Positions 1-7,416 of a stretch of DNA of 64,000 nucleotides are shown piece after piece. Every line of letters begins with the position of its first letter. Positions within the stretch are counted from its first letter, which is position 1. The notes under the pieces were generated by a model. It worked only from the letters and a program-made list of their open reading frames with translations. It ran no database searches and was not told the origin of the DNA. The translations under genes and the position numbers were made by a program. This DNA is from Methylicorpusculum oleiharenae (lineage in GTDB: Bacteria > Pseudomonadota > Gammaproteobacteria > Methylococcales > Methylomonadaceae): contig NZ_WUTY02000002.1 in the NCBI RefSeq assembly GCF_009828925.2, positions 62,001 to 126,000 on the forward strand, written 5' to 3'.

Positions 1-1
1 C

Positions 2-676
2 GACATTAAAACCTCCGATATCGGCGGCTTTGTCGCTCAGGCCAAACGAACCCTGGAACAACAGGTCGAGATACCGAAAGGCTATACGGTCAGTTGGTCG
101 GGCCAGTTCGAATACATGGAACGGGCGGCACAGCGGCTGCGCATCGTCGTACCTTTGACCTTGCTGTTGATCTTCTTGCTACTGTATTTTTCTTTCAGAA
201 ATATTGCAGAGCCGATCATCGTGATGTTGACGATTCCCTTTGGCCTGATAGGCGGGATTTGGACTATTTACTGGTACGATTTCAATTTATCGGTGGCCGT
301 CTATGTCGGCTTCATCGCCCTGGCCGGCACGGCCGCCGAGACTGGCGCGATGGTACTGAATTTCATCGACATAGAAATCGCCAAACTACGCGCGCAAAAA
401 CAGTCGCCGTTAACGGGGCTGGAAATCAAGGACGCCGTCGAAGCCGCTACGGCCATGCGCGTCCGTCCGGTTGCAATTACGGCCTTCACGACCATGTTGG
501 GTTTGGTTCCGATCATGTGGGCCACTGGCACCGGTGCGGACGTAACACAACGCATCGCTGCGCCGGTACTCGGCGGTATGCTGACGGTCTTGATGTTGAG
601 TCTTTTGGTATTTCCAGTGATCTATAGTCTGGTACTGCAATTCCAGGAAACCCGTAAACATAGCTTGTCAAACTGA
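2..676 (+). CDS. CusA/CzcA-type heavy-metal RND efflux pump, C-terminal part
   Basis: The reading frame is open from base 2, so the gene starts before the window; only about 224 C-terminal residues are present. The first residues (DIGGFVAQAKR, then GYTVSWSGQFEYMERA) match the periplasmic PC domain end of CusA/CzcA heavy-metal efflux proteins. Hydrophobic transmembrane stretches follow (LTLLLIFLLLYFSF, then the GFIALAGTAAETGAMVL segment and a final TM helix). Proteins of this family sit in the inner membrane and drive proton-coupled export of Cu(I)/Ag(I) or divalent metals with CusB and CusC partners, which would lie to the left. The copper ATPase downstream supports copper or silver as substrate, but the metal is inferred. 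Confidence 0.9.
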   Translation, partial: DIKTSDIGGFVAQAKRTLEQQVEIPKGYTVSWSGQFEYMERAAQRLRIVVPLTLLLIFLLLYFSFRNIAEPIIVMLTIPFGLIGGIWTIYWYDFNLSVAVYVGFIALAGTAAETGAMVLNFIDIEIAKLRAQKQSPLTGLEIKDAVEAATAMRVRPVAITAFTTMLGLVPIMWATGTGADVTQRIAAPVLGGMLTVLMLSLLVFPVIYSLVLQFQETRKHSLSN

Positions 677-827
677 ATCCATATTCAAGGACATGTGCAA
701 CTAACAGATCAGTGGAATGATTTAATCTATTCGACACTTACCAAGGAGTCAAGCCTATGATTACTCGTTATTAATCTTAAAATTGCTGGATATTCAACAC
801 TCAATCGCATTTTACCGGAGAACACCC

Positions 828-1169
828 ATGAAAACTTACCTGCTAATCCCCCTATTTTTAACCGTAGGTTTGCTGCTGCCTGCCTGTGCCGAAATGGATA
901 CTCATCCCATGGACATGAGCCAAGCTGTTCAAGACGCAAAAACCAAAGCCGACCACGAAGCGTTGGCGCAACACTACGAAGAGACTGCGAAAGAGATGCA
1001 GCTTAAAGTCGATGAACATAAAAAACTGCTGAGTAAATATGAATCACACGCCTATTTGTACGGAAAGCAAGCCGAAAACTTAAAAGGCCATTGCAGAAGG
1101 CTGATTTCGATCTATGAAAATGCAGTCGAAGCGAATTTAAGCATGGCAAAAGCACATCGCGAAATGTAA
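828..1169 (+). CDS. Small putative lipoprotein, first of two paralogues
   Basis: A 113-residue protein. The start at 828 is chosen because GGAG lies 7 bases upstream; the longer reading from 783 has no such site. The N-terminus is a lipoprotein signal with lipobox LPAC (Cys20). The mature part is charged and probably helical, with HPMDM near the start and the block AKTKADHEALA, HYE, EH-KK and a late HC pair. The same block recurs in the protein at 4988-5344, so the two are paralogues flanking the HD-GYP and copper-ATPase genes. I know no assigned function. The His and Met residues and the location suggest a periplasmic partner in metal handling, which is only inference. Confidence 0.75.
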   Translation: MKTYLLIPLFLTVGLLLPACAEMDTHPMDMSQAVQDAKTKADHEALAQHYEETAKEMQLKVDEHKKLLSKYESHAYLYGKQAENLKGHCRRLISIYENAVEANLSMAKAHREM

Positions 1170-1219
1170 ATCTTACCAGCCGGCGAGGGAGCGGATTTGC
1201 TCCTTCGTCGTAACGCCCG

Positions 1220-2596
1220 ATGCAGCTTCCCCAATTAGCGTTTCTTCGTCAGAGAATGCCAAAGATAAAAGCTAAGTTTAAATCGATTCCGACTCACTCA
1301 ATCAGTCGAACGGTACACCGATTGATTTTGACCAGATTGTTTTTCGGATGGTTATGCCTCAGCCTGGCGATTGGTGGCATCGTTCTTTGGCTGGAGGTCA
1401 ATCGCGTTCGACATTTTGTGCATGAACTTGCGCTCAAAGAGTCGGCAAGTTTTAGCGGTGAATCCGCTCATAATATGGATAGACTGGATGCCGACGCTAG
1501 GCTTCATCTTCGAAATTTGGCGGAACAATTAGTTAACCAACATTTTTGGGTGGTTGAGTTATACGATCTCAACAAACAACTCCAACTTGAAACCATTAGG
1601 CAAGGATTTGAGGTTGTCGAACATGATATTAATCGTTTCCGCCATCGGTTTCCGCAACAGGGTGAGTTTTCACATCAGTTTCATCTGATGCATGGCAAAT
1701 TGCTTCTGGTGATTCTAGTCCCTTTATTGGATGCTCAAAATAGCTTGATTGGCTATTTCGAGGGTGTTTATCAAGTCGATAAAAATACTCTCGACACTAT
1801 TAAATACGGCCTGTTTCGCAAATTAATGTTTGCGACGCTTGGAATTACGTTCGCAGCGCTATTGATATACCCGATCATCTTGTTGCTGAACAGAGAATTG
1901 ATAAGACTTTCGGCAGACTTACTTAAAGGTAATCTCCAACTAATGAATGTGCTCGGCGGTGCGATTGCCGAACGCGATTCCAACACCAATAGCCATAACT
2001 ATCGAGTGACCTTTTATGCCTTGCGTCTAGGTGAAGCTATCGGCCTACCCCAAACCGACATCCGCGATCTAATTACAGGCGCTTTTTTACACGATGTCGG
2101 CAAAATCGGCATCCGTGACCTGATCTTGTTGAAATCGGGGAAATTATCGCCGGAAGAATTCGAGGACATGAAGTTGCATGTGGCCTTAGGCGTCAACATT
2201 CTGAACAAATCAAGTTGGTTGCAGGGGGCAAAAGACGTGGTCCTATATCATCATGAACAATTCGATGGTAGCGGCTATTTGGAAGGCTTAAAGGGCGAGG
2301 CGATCCCTTTGAATGCAAGGATATTCGCCGTTGTGGATGTATTCGATGCCTTAACCTCGAAACGGCCGTATAAGGAACCATGGCCTGTAACGGATGCCAT
2401 CGCCGCACTTGAACAGGGTCGCGGCAATCACTTTGATCCACGCTTAGTTAATGCGTTTACACCGATTGCACGCCGTCTGTATGACGAAATCGGTGGGCTT
2501 GAAGAGCAACAGATTGAAGTAATGTTACATCAGCTTATTGCCCCATATTTTTTAAACACTGATTTTGAAAGATGCTCGAAAAAATTATGTACGTAA
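1220..2596 (+). CDS. Membrane-anchored HD-GYP domain phosphodiesterase-like protein
   Basis: A 458-residue protein with a TM helix at about 38-60, a periplasmic sensor-like region to about 198, a second TM at 200-224, and a C-terminal HD-GYP domain. HDVGKIGI is at 291-298 and HHEQFDGSGY at 344-353. The domain family hydrolyses cyclic di-GMP. The usual HHE-x-x-DGxGYP box is kept except that the final Pro is replaced by Leu. The His-Asp metal ligands appear intact, so activity is plausible. Its place between a small lipoprotein and the copper ATPase is unusual and hints at a metal or envelope signal input. No clear ribosome site supports position 1220; an inner Met at 1256 is possible. Confidence 0.85.
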   Translation: MQLPQLAFLRQRMPKIKAKFKSIPTHSISRTVHRLILTRLFFGWLCLSLAIGGIVLWLEVNRVRHFVHELALKESASFSGESAHNMDRLDADARLHLRNLAEQLVNQHFWVVELYDLNKQLQLETIRQGFEVVEHDINRFRHRFPQQGEFSHQFHLMHGKLLLVILVPLLDAQNSLIGYFEGVYQVDKNTLDTIKYGLFRKLMFATLGITFAALLIYPIILLLNRELIRLSADLLKGNLQLMNVLGGAIAERDSNTNSHNYRVTFYALRLGEAIGLPQTDIRDLITGAFLHDVGKIGIRDLILLKSGKLSPEEFEDMKLHVALGVNILNKSSWLQGAKDVVLYHHEQFDGSGYLEGLKGEAIPLNARIFAVVDVFDALTSKRPYKEPWPVTDAIAALEQGRGNHFDPRLVNAFTPIARRLYDEIGGLEEQQIEVMLHQLIAPYFLNTDFERCSKKLCT

Positions 2597-2670
2597 GAAA
2601 TTTCACCATTCATTCGATTCGAACTGGTCTCGCGTCATCAACGTTCGGCCGCAATTAGCAGGAGATGGTC

Positions 2671-4917
2671 ATGAAAACACCCTGGCAAGCGCAAGTCTAT
2701 ACCTGTCCCATGCACCCGGAAATTAGACAGATACAGCCAGGGATTTGTCCAAAATGCAGCATGGCTTTAGCTTTGATAGTTACTGAGGAAACGCAGCCGC
2801 TTATCGAATATGTGTGTCCAATGCATCCGGACGTGGTGCAAAGACAACCTGGTTCTTGTCCCAAGTGCGGCATGACTCTGGAGGCCCGTAACGTTCCGGT
2901 GAAAGCAGAAGATAACACCGAGTTGGCGATCATGAGTCGCAGATTTTGGCTTTGCACGGCATTGACCTTACCGGTGTTCATTTTGGCGATGACGCATGAT
3001 ATTTTGCCGAACTTGATTACCAATGCTTTCGTCAACCAATGGCTGCAATGGTTCGAATGCGCTTTAGCGACTCCAGTTGTTTTATGGGGCGGATGGCCTT
3101 TTTTCCAGCGAGGTTGGCGTTCTGTAGTAGATCGTAGTTTAAATATGTTTACCCTGATTGCACTGGGTATCGGGGTCGCCTGGGGTTATAGCTTGGTGGC
3201 ACTTTTAGCGCCGGATATATTCCCAGCTATTATGCGTAACAGCCGGGGCCAGGTGGCGGTATATTTCGAGGCCGCAGCAGTGATTACTAGCTTGGTTTTG
3301 CTTGGACAGGTATTGGAGTTGCGAGCACGCAGCCGCACCAATATGGCCATCAAGCTACTGCTGGAACTGGCACCAAAAATCGCGCGACGGGTGCATAAGG
3401 ATGGCAGAGAGGACGATATTGCACTGGAACAGGTCAAACAGGGCGACATACTGCGCGTTCGTCCCGGAGAAAAGATTCCTGTAGACGGAGTTGTGTCCCA
3501 AGGCGCGAGCCATGTCGATGAATCCATGGTGACAGGCGAACCGATGCCGGTGGCAAAGAATGTGGGAGATAGGTTGATAGGTGCGACCATGAACACGACT
3601 GGCAGCCTAATATTGCGGGCGGAGAAAGTCGGTAACGATACCTTGCTGGCCCAGATTGTCAAAATGGTCAGTGAAGCACAGCGTAGTCGGGCTCCAATTC
3701 AGAAGCTAGCTGACACAGTAGCGGCTTATTTTGTGCCGGCTGTTGTGATAGCGGCTATTGTGACATTGGCTTGCTGGTGGCAATGGGGGCCGGAGCCTCG
3801 TTTGGCACATGCCGTTGTTAATGCTGTTGCGGTACTCATTATTGCTTGTCCCTGTGCGCTGGGTCTAGCCACACCTGTTTCGATAATGGTTGGCACTGGC
3901 AAAGGCGCACAGATTGGAGTATTGATTAAAAATGCCGAAGCTCTGGAACTCATGGAAAAAGTCGACACGCTGGTGGTCGATAAAACCGGCACCCTGACAA
4001 AGGGTGAGCCTAGTTTAATGGCGGTAATTGCCACTCCAGTGTTTTCGGAGCAAGAGGTATTGTATTTCGGAGCTAGTCTGGAAAGGGCTAGTGAACACCC
4101 TTTAGGAGCCGCTATTGTCAAAGGTGCTGAACAAAAAGGCATTGTACTGTCAGCCAGCGAGCGTTTTACATCTCTCACTGGGAAAGGCGTTTGCGGCAAC
4201 ATAGAAGGCCGCCAGGTTTCACTGGGTAATATTCAATTAATGGGGGCGCAGAACATCGATATCAACCCTTTGAAACAACAAGCAAACGAGTTACGCCAAA
4301 CGGGGCAGACAGTCATTTTCGTGGGTGTTGACGGTAAACTCGCTGGACTTATCAGCGTTGCCGATCCAGTCAAATCCACAACACCGGAAGCACTGAAGGC
4401 CCTTCACGCAGCCGGTATCAAAGTGGTCATGCTGACTGGCGACAATAAAACCACCGCCCATGCAGTCGCCAAAAAACTCGGTATAGATCGGGTTGAGGCT
4501 GAAATATTGCCGGAAAAGAAAGCTGAAATCGTTAAACAATTACAGACTAAGGGCTCTATTGTAGCGATGGCGGGTGACGGTATCAACGACGCCCCAGCCC
4601 TGGCCCAAGCGCATGTAGGCATTGCCATGGGTACGGGTACCGACGTGGCGATAGAAAGTGCGGGAGTGACGCTGGTCAAAGGTGATTTGCGCGGCATCGT
4701 CCGCGCACGGCAATTAAGTCGAGCCACTATGCGTAATATTCGACAAAATCTATTCTTCGCTTTCATTTATAACGCACTGGGTGTGCCGATTGCCGCAGGT
4801 ATGCTATATCCGTTCTTCGGCATCTTGCTTTCGCCGATGATTGCCGCCGCCGCGATGAGTTTTAGTTCTGTATCGGTAATCAGTAATGCACTCCGATTGA
4901 ATCGGATGAAACTGTGA
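2671..4917 (+). CDS. Copper-translocating P1B-type ATPase with two N-terminal metal-binding modules
   Basis: A 748-residue inner-membrane copper exporter of the CopA/SilP type. The start at 2671 has GGAG 6 bases upstream; the Met two codons earlier overlaps that site. Two short heavy-metal-binding modules open the protein, YTCPMHPE...CPKCSM at 10-31 and YVCPMHPD...CPKCGM at 48-68, in place of the classical GMxCxxC domain. Core motifs are complete: TGE at 288-290, CPC in the transport helix at 393-395, the phosphorylated Asp in DKTGT at 437, the SEHPLG nucleotide-binding motif near 476, and GDGINDAP. It exports Cu(I) or Ag(I) from the cytoplasm and complements the RND pump upstream. The duplicated module is notable, though such modules are known in this family. 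Confidence 0.95.
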   Translation: MKTPWQAQVYTCPMHPEIRQIQPGICPKCSMALALIVTEETQPLIEYVCPMHPDVVQRQPGSCPKCGMTLEARNVPVKAEDNTELAIMSRRFWLCTALTLPVFILAMTHDILPNLITNAFVNQWLQWFECALATPVVLWGGWPFFQRGWRSVVDRSLNMFTLIALGIGVAWGYSLVALLAPDIFPAIMRNSRGQVAVYFEAAAVITSLVLLGQVLELRARSRTNMAIKLLLELAPKIARRVHKDGREDDIALEQVKQGDILRVRPGEKIPVDGVVSQGASHVDESMVTGEPMPVAKNVGDRLIGATMNTTGSLILRAEKVGNDTLLAQIVKMVSEAQRSRAPIQKLADTVAAYFVPAVVIAAIVTLACWWQWGPEPRLAHAVVNAVAVLIIACPCALGLATPVSIMVGTGKGAQIGVLIKNAEALELMEKVDTLVVDKTGTLTKGEPSLMAVIATPVFSEQEVLYFGASLERASEHPLGAAIVKGAEQKGIVLSASERFTSLTGKGVCGNIEGRQVSLGNIQLMGAQNIDINPLKQQANELRQTGQTVIFVGVDGKLAGLISVADPVKSTTPEALKALHAAGIKVVMLTGDNKTTAHAVAKKLGIDRVEAEILPEKKAEIVKQLQTKGSIVAMAGDGINDAPALAQAHVGIAMGTGTDVAIESAGVTLVKGDLRGIVRARQLSRATMRNIRQNLFFAFIYNALGVPIAAGMLYPFFGILLSPMIAAAAMSFSSVSVISNALRLNRMKL

Positions 4918-4987
4918 AGCAACCTCGATATGTTGCACAAGGCTCGATGCTACGGAATTTATGTAGTCAATAAGAAGGATGTACACT

Positions 4988-5344
4988 ATGAGCATAATAA
5001 AAATAATACTAAGTGCCGCAGTTTTAAACTTGCTGGTAAGTTGCGCCCAACATTATCCTCACCGCATGGATATGACGGTGGCCATCGAAAAAGCTAAGAC
5101 CAAGGCTGACCACGAGGCGCTTGCTGCGCATTATGAGCAGATGGCCCGTGAAATGAAAGCGATGTCAGAAGAACACAAAAAGCGTTTGGCAGAATACCAA
5201 GCACTTCTTCCTGTAGAAGATGAGCAGTATAACGAATTCATACCTCATTGTTTAACCCTAATCAAAATCTACAGTCAGGCCGAGCACGAAAACCTGGAAT
5301 TGGCACATTTGCAGCATTCAATTGCTTCCAAATTCCCAAATTAA
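4988..5344 (+). CDS. Small putative lipoprotein, second paralogue
   Basis: A 118-residue protein. The second Met (4988) is preferred because AAGAAGG lies about 9 bases upstream, while the Met at 4979 sits on that site. It has a lipobox LVSC, then HRMDM, AKTKADHEALAAHYEQM, EHKKRLAEYQ and a late HC followed by an acidic helix. These blocks line up with the protein at 828-1169 over most of the length, which shows an old duplication rather than a recent one. It lies 70 bases after the copper ATPase and is probably co-transcribed with it. The function is unknown; an envelope role in metal resistance is inferred from position only. Confidence 0.75.
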   Translation: MSIIKIILSAAVLNLLVSCAQHYPHRMDMTVAIEKAKTKADHEALAAHYEQMAREMKAMSEEHKKRLAEYQALLPVEDEQYNEFIPHCLTLIKIYSQAEHENLELAHLQHSIASKFPN

Positions 5345-5423
5345 TCAGTCAAGGGCTAAAAGTGCGTAGCAGTTAAAATATATCGGATATGACCGCCGAA
5401 CGCTTTAGAGAGAGAACCTAAAA

Positions 5424-5849
5424 ATGCCACCTTTGACCATAGGCAAACTGGCCAAACAAACCGAAGTCACCATCGAAACCATCCGCCACTATCAACGCAT
5501 TGGTTTACTGGCGGAACCGGCGAAGCCCGATGACGGTTATCGAATGTATTCGGTTGATACGATAGCCCGAATGCGCTTCATCAAGCGCGCGCAACAGGCC
5601 GGATTTACCTTGAAAGAAATTGCCACCTTGTTATCACTTGATGGAGCGCACTGTGCCGATGCGCGACAACTTGCCGAGCAAAAATACCAGCAGATCGATC
5701 AACAAATCAGAGATTTAACGACTCTCCGTCAGGTATTGGGAACTCTGGTCGAGAACTGTCAGCAAACAGAGCCATCCGCGCGTTGCGCGATTCTCGATGC
5801 GTTTAGCGATGATGCATCAACCAACCCTGATTTTAAATTACGCACTTGA
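5424..5849 (+). CDS. merR: MerR, mercury-responsive activator/repressor
   Basis: A 141-residue MerR-family regulator with the N-terminal winged helix (LTIGKLAKQTEVTIETIRHY at 4-23) and a long dimer helix. The three Hg(II)-ligand cysteines of true mercury MerR proteins are present: Cys77 (GAHC), Cys112 (ENC) and Cys121 (ARC). The copper regulator CueR has a different two-Cys loop, so mercury is the likely effector. It reads in the same direction as merT, not divergently as in Tn501 or Tn21, so its stop codon overlaps the -35 box of the promoter it controls. Its own promoter was not identified. Confidence 0.93.
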   Translation: MPPLTIGKLAKQTEVTIETIRHYQRIGLLAEPAKPDDGYRMYSVDTIARMRFIKRAQQAGFTLKEIATLLSLDGAHCADARQLAEQKYQQIDQQIRDLTTLRQVLGTLVENCQQTEPSARCAILDAFSDDASTNPDFKLRT

Positions 5850-5876
5850 CTCTGTTCTAAACAACAGGGTTTAGAC
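5846..5876 (+). promoter_or_regulatory. MerR-controlled mer promoter/operator
   Basis: The -35 box TTGACT (5846-5851) and -10 box TTAGAC (5871-5876) are separated by 19 bases, the over-long spacer typical of MerR-activated promoters. The spacer holds the dyad CTGTT-CTAAAC-AACAG. The -35 box overlaps the merR stop codon. This is the promoter for merT, merP and the CopZ-like gene. Confidence 0.85.
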
Positions 5877-5917
5877 TCCTTGCCCACATCGCGCATGGTT
5901 TGGCTTAGGAGATTGGC

Positions 5918-6286
5918 ATGACTAAAGACCGTGAAAATGCAGTTAAAACCTCGTCATGGTTGGGTCTCGGAGCTTTTATGGCCGCTGTTGGGGCTTCGGC
6001 CTGTTGTGTCGGGCCTTTTTTGCTGTTGTCGTTGGGTATTGGCGGCGCATGGATCAGCACGTTGACGGCTATGGAACAGGCCCGGCCATTTTTCATTATT
6101 CTAACCCTGATTTTTATCGGACTCGGTTATCGAAAACTCTATCTGACGCCTGAGCGCTGTAATGTCGGTGAAAGCTGTGCCGCAGCTCATAACCAAAGCC
6201 GACGGCGCCTACTGTTTTGGCTGGGTTCCGCATTCGTTTTAAGTCTACTGGCCTTTCCCTGGTTGGCGCCTTTTTTCCTGGCTTGA
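5918..6286 (+). CDS. merT: MerT, inner-membrane mercuric ion transporter
   Basis: A 122-residue membrane protein with three hydrophobic segments. The Cys-Cys pair in the first helix (residues 29-30, SACCVGPF) and the cytoplasmic loop pair Cys81/Cys87 are the residues that pass Hg(II) inward in known MerT proteins. AGGAG lies 9 bases upstream of the ATG. It follows the mer promoter directly and precedes merP by 12 bases, so the two form one transcript. MerT takes mercury into the cytoplasm for reduction by MerA, but no merA is seen in this window. Confidence 0.93.
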   Translation: MTKDRENAVKTSSWLGLGAFMAAVGASACCVGPFLLLSLGIGGAWISTLTAMEQARPFFIILTLIFIGLGYRKLYLTPERCNVGESCAAAHNQSRRRLLFWLGSAFVLSLLAFPWLAPFFLA

Positions 6287-6298
6287 GAGAATTACGCT

Positions 6299-6628
6299 AT
6301 GACCATTAAATCCGGATTGTTACTGATAAGCTTGTTGTTACCGACCACTTTGTGGATGCCAGCGGCCTATGCTGAAACCACAGTGGCACTGCCAAACCAA
6401 CAACAGACGGTGACACTGAAGTTAGAGAATATGACCTGTAGCCTATGTACAGTTACTATCAAGAAAGCCTTGCAGAAAGTCGACGGCGTGCAAAAAGTGG
6501 CTGTCGATTACGATGCCAAAACGGCCGTGGTTACTTTCGACGTCCACAAAACCAATAGTGCCGCCTTGATCAAAGCCACGACGGATGCCGGTTATCCGGG
6601 TTCTCTCGTCACACCTATTACCCAATAA
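6299..6628 (+). CDS. merP: MerP, periplasmic mercury-binding protein
   Basis: A 109-residue protein with a cleavable signal peptide (cut probably after AYA at residue 25) and one heavy-metal-associated domain. The metal site is MTCSLC at residues 45-50, followed by the expected fold of the ferredoxin-like HMA domain (VDGVQKVAVDYD). It scavenges Hg(II) in the periplasm and hands it to MerT. The gene is 12 bases after merT and 17 before the CopZ-like gene, consistent with one operon. Confidence 0.92.
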   Translation: MTIKSGLLLISLLLPTTLWMPAAYAETTVALPNQQQTVTLKLENMTCSLCTVTIKKALQKVDGVQKVAVDYDAKTAVVTFDVHKTNSAALIKATTDAGYPGSLVTPITQ

Positions 6629-6645
6629 GGACGAGGATACCGTCT

Positions 6646-7086
6646 ATGTCTGATTGCTGCGGCTCCACGACTACCAAACAGATTTGTCCGGAATGCGGTT
6701 CCGCATGCAAAAGCGTTAGCATGCCTACGCTGTACCATCAGGTACGGTTTCCCGAGAATCAGTCAATCGTTACCGATAGCTATTATTTTTGCCCGGCAAA
6801 AACATGCCCGATTGCTTACTTTTCCAACGCCGGCAACACCCTTCCCAAACAGCACTTAAGAAGCTATCAAGCGATTCAGAACGACGCGCTTTGTTACTGC
6901 TTTGACATAAACGCCGAGCAGTATTTATCGGCGTTAAACGATCACCAGGCAGAGCAGATCAAGACTTTTGTCATGCAACGCACCAAAGCAAGCGAATGCG
7001 CCTGTGAAATCAGGAACCCATCAGGCCAATGCTGTTTAGCAAATTTTAAACGTTTAGAAAAAAGTGGTTGGGACACTCTCATATAA
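6646..7086 (+). CDS. Cys-rich CopZ N-terminal-domain-like metal/Fe-S protein
   Basis: A 146-residue cytoplasmic protein with no signal peptide and many cysteines: Cys4-5, CPECGSAC at 14-21, FCPAKTC at 49-54, CYC at 83-85, CAC at 118-120 and CC at 129-130. This arrangement resembles the N-terminal zinc plus [2Fe-2S] domain of Archaeoglobus CopZ and related stand-alone proteins often found near mer or copper genes. The ending CxC...NPSGQCC resembles the bacterioferritin-associated-ferredoxin type cluster site. In this operon it occupies the place where merA would be expected. A role as a thiol or redox chaperone for incoming Hg(II) or Cu is inference. Confidence 0.75.
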   Translation: MSDCCGSTTTKQICPECGSACKSVSMPTLYHQVRFPENQSIVTDSYYFCPAKTCPIAYFSNAGNTLPKQHLRSYQAIQNDALCYCFDINAEQYLSALNDHQAEQIKTFVMQRTKASECACEIRNPSGQCCLANFKRLEKSGWDTLI

Positions 7087-7135
7087 GTGTAGTGACCAGA
7101 AAAACACAAGCCCCCAAATTTATTCACGCCGAAGT

Positions 7136-7173
7136 CTTAGCGTACTATTTTTTCCGAATTCTGCGACTACCTT
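7136..7173 (-). repeat. Decayed Tn501-type 38-bp terminal inverted repeat
   Basis: Read on the - strand, the 38 bases end in ACGCTAAG and contain GCAGAATTCGGAAAAAAT. Compared with the Tn501 end as I remember it, 32 of 38 bases agree; the differences fall mostly in the outermost G run. The outer tip points right, so the element it belonged to extended left over the mer operon. No partner end was found to the left in this window. This suggests that mer arrived on a Tn501-like transposon. Confidence 0.6.
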
Positions 7174-7224
7174 ATATATGGGCTTCTTTCATGTTTACAC
7201 AGCATCAATTAGAGGCAATATAAG

Positions 7225-7359
7225 TGTCGCAAAACATCTGTTTTACGACATGTATGCGATTTATGACCAAAGCGCTTCTTTAATAGCTTAGCAAATATAC
7301 GTAAAACACTGTCGTAAAATGATATTATACGGAAACATCAAATTTATGGTTTTCCGTTT
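7225..7359 (+). other. Putative res site of the outer Tn3-family transposon
   Basis: The stretch before the outer resolvase start holds dyads of the kind bound by Tn3-type resolvases. TGTCGCAAAACA and TGTTTTACGACA face each other (7225-7250), CGTAAAACACTGTCGTAAAA lies near 7290, and ACGGAAAC faces GTTTTCCGT at 7329-7357. The TGTTTTACGACA core also occurs beside the inner resolvase near 11150. Subsite limits are not defined. Confidence 0.5.
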
Positions 7360-7376
7360 ATGTTAATTGGCTATAT
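7360..7376 (+). pseudogene. tnpR: First codons of the outer resolvase gene, cut off by the inner transposon
   Basis: Bases 7360-7376 encode MLIGY plus two bases, the same N-terminus as the inner resolvase (MLVGYMRV). The inverted repeat of the inner transposon follows at once. The rest of the gene resumes at 24131. Joining 7376 to 24136 restores MLIGYMRVSSES without a frame error. Confidence 0.9.
7372..7376 (+). repeat. Left copy of the 5-bp target-site duplication
   Basis: TATAT directly precedes the left terminal repeat; the same five bases directly follow the right repeat at 24131-24135. Five-base duplications are the rule for Tn3-family insertions. Confidence 0.88.
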
Positions 7377-7414
7377 GGATGACCGTAAGGATTCTTACGA
7401 AAATGGGAAATAGC
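7377..7414 (+). repeat. Left 38-bp terminal inverted repeat of the inner transposon
   Basis: It starts GGATGACCGTAAGGATTC at the outer tip and ends AATAGC, two bases before the tnpA stop codon. Against the reversed right end it differs at repeat positions 3, 19, 21, 32 and 34 only. Confidence 0.93.
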
Positions 7415-7416
7415 GG

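Noticed and set aside
7099-7115. GGGGGCTTGTGTTTTTC on the - strand as the missing left end of the outer transposon.
   Set aside because: It shares no more than the G run with the right end at 27665-27702 and points the wrong way.
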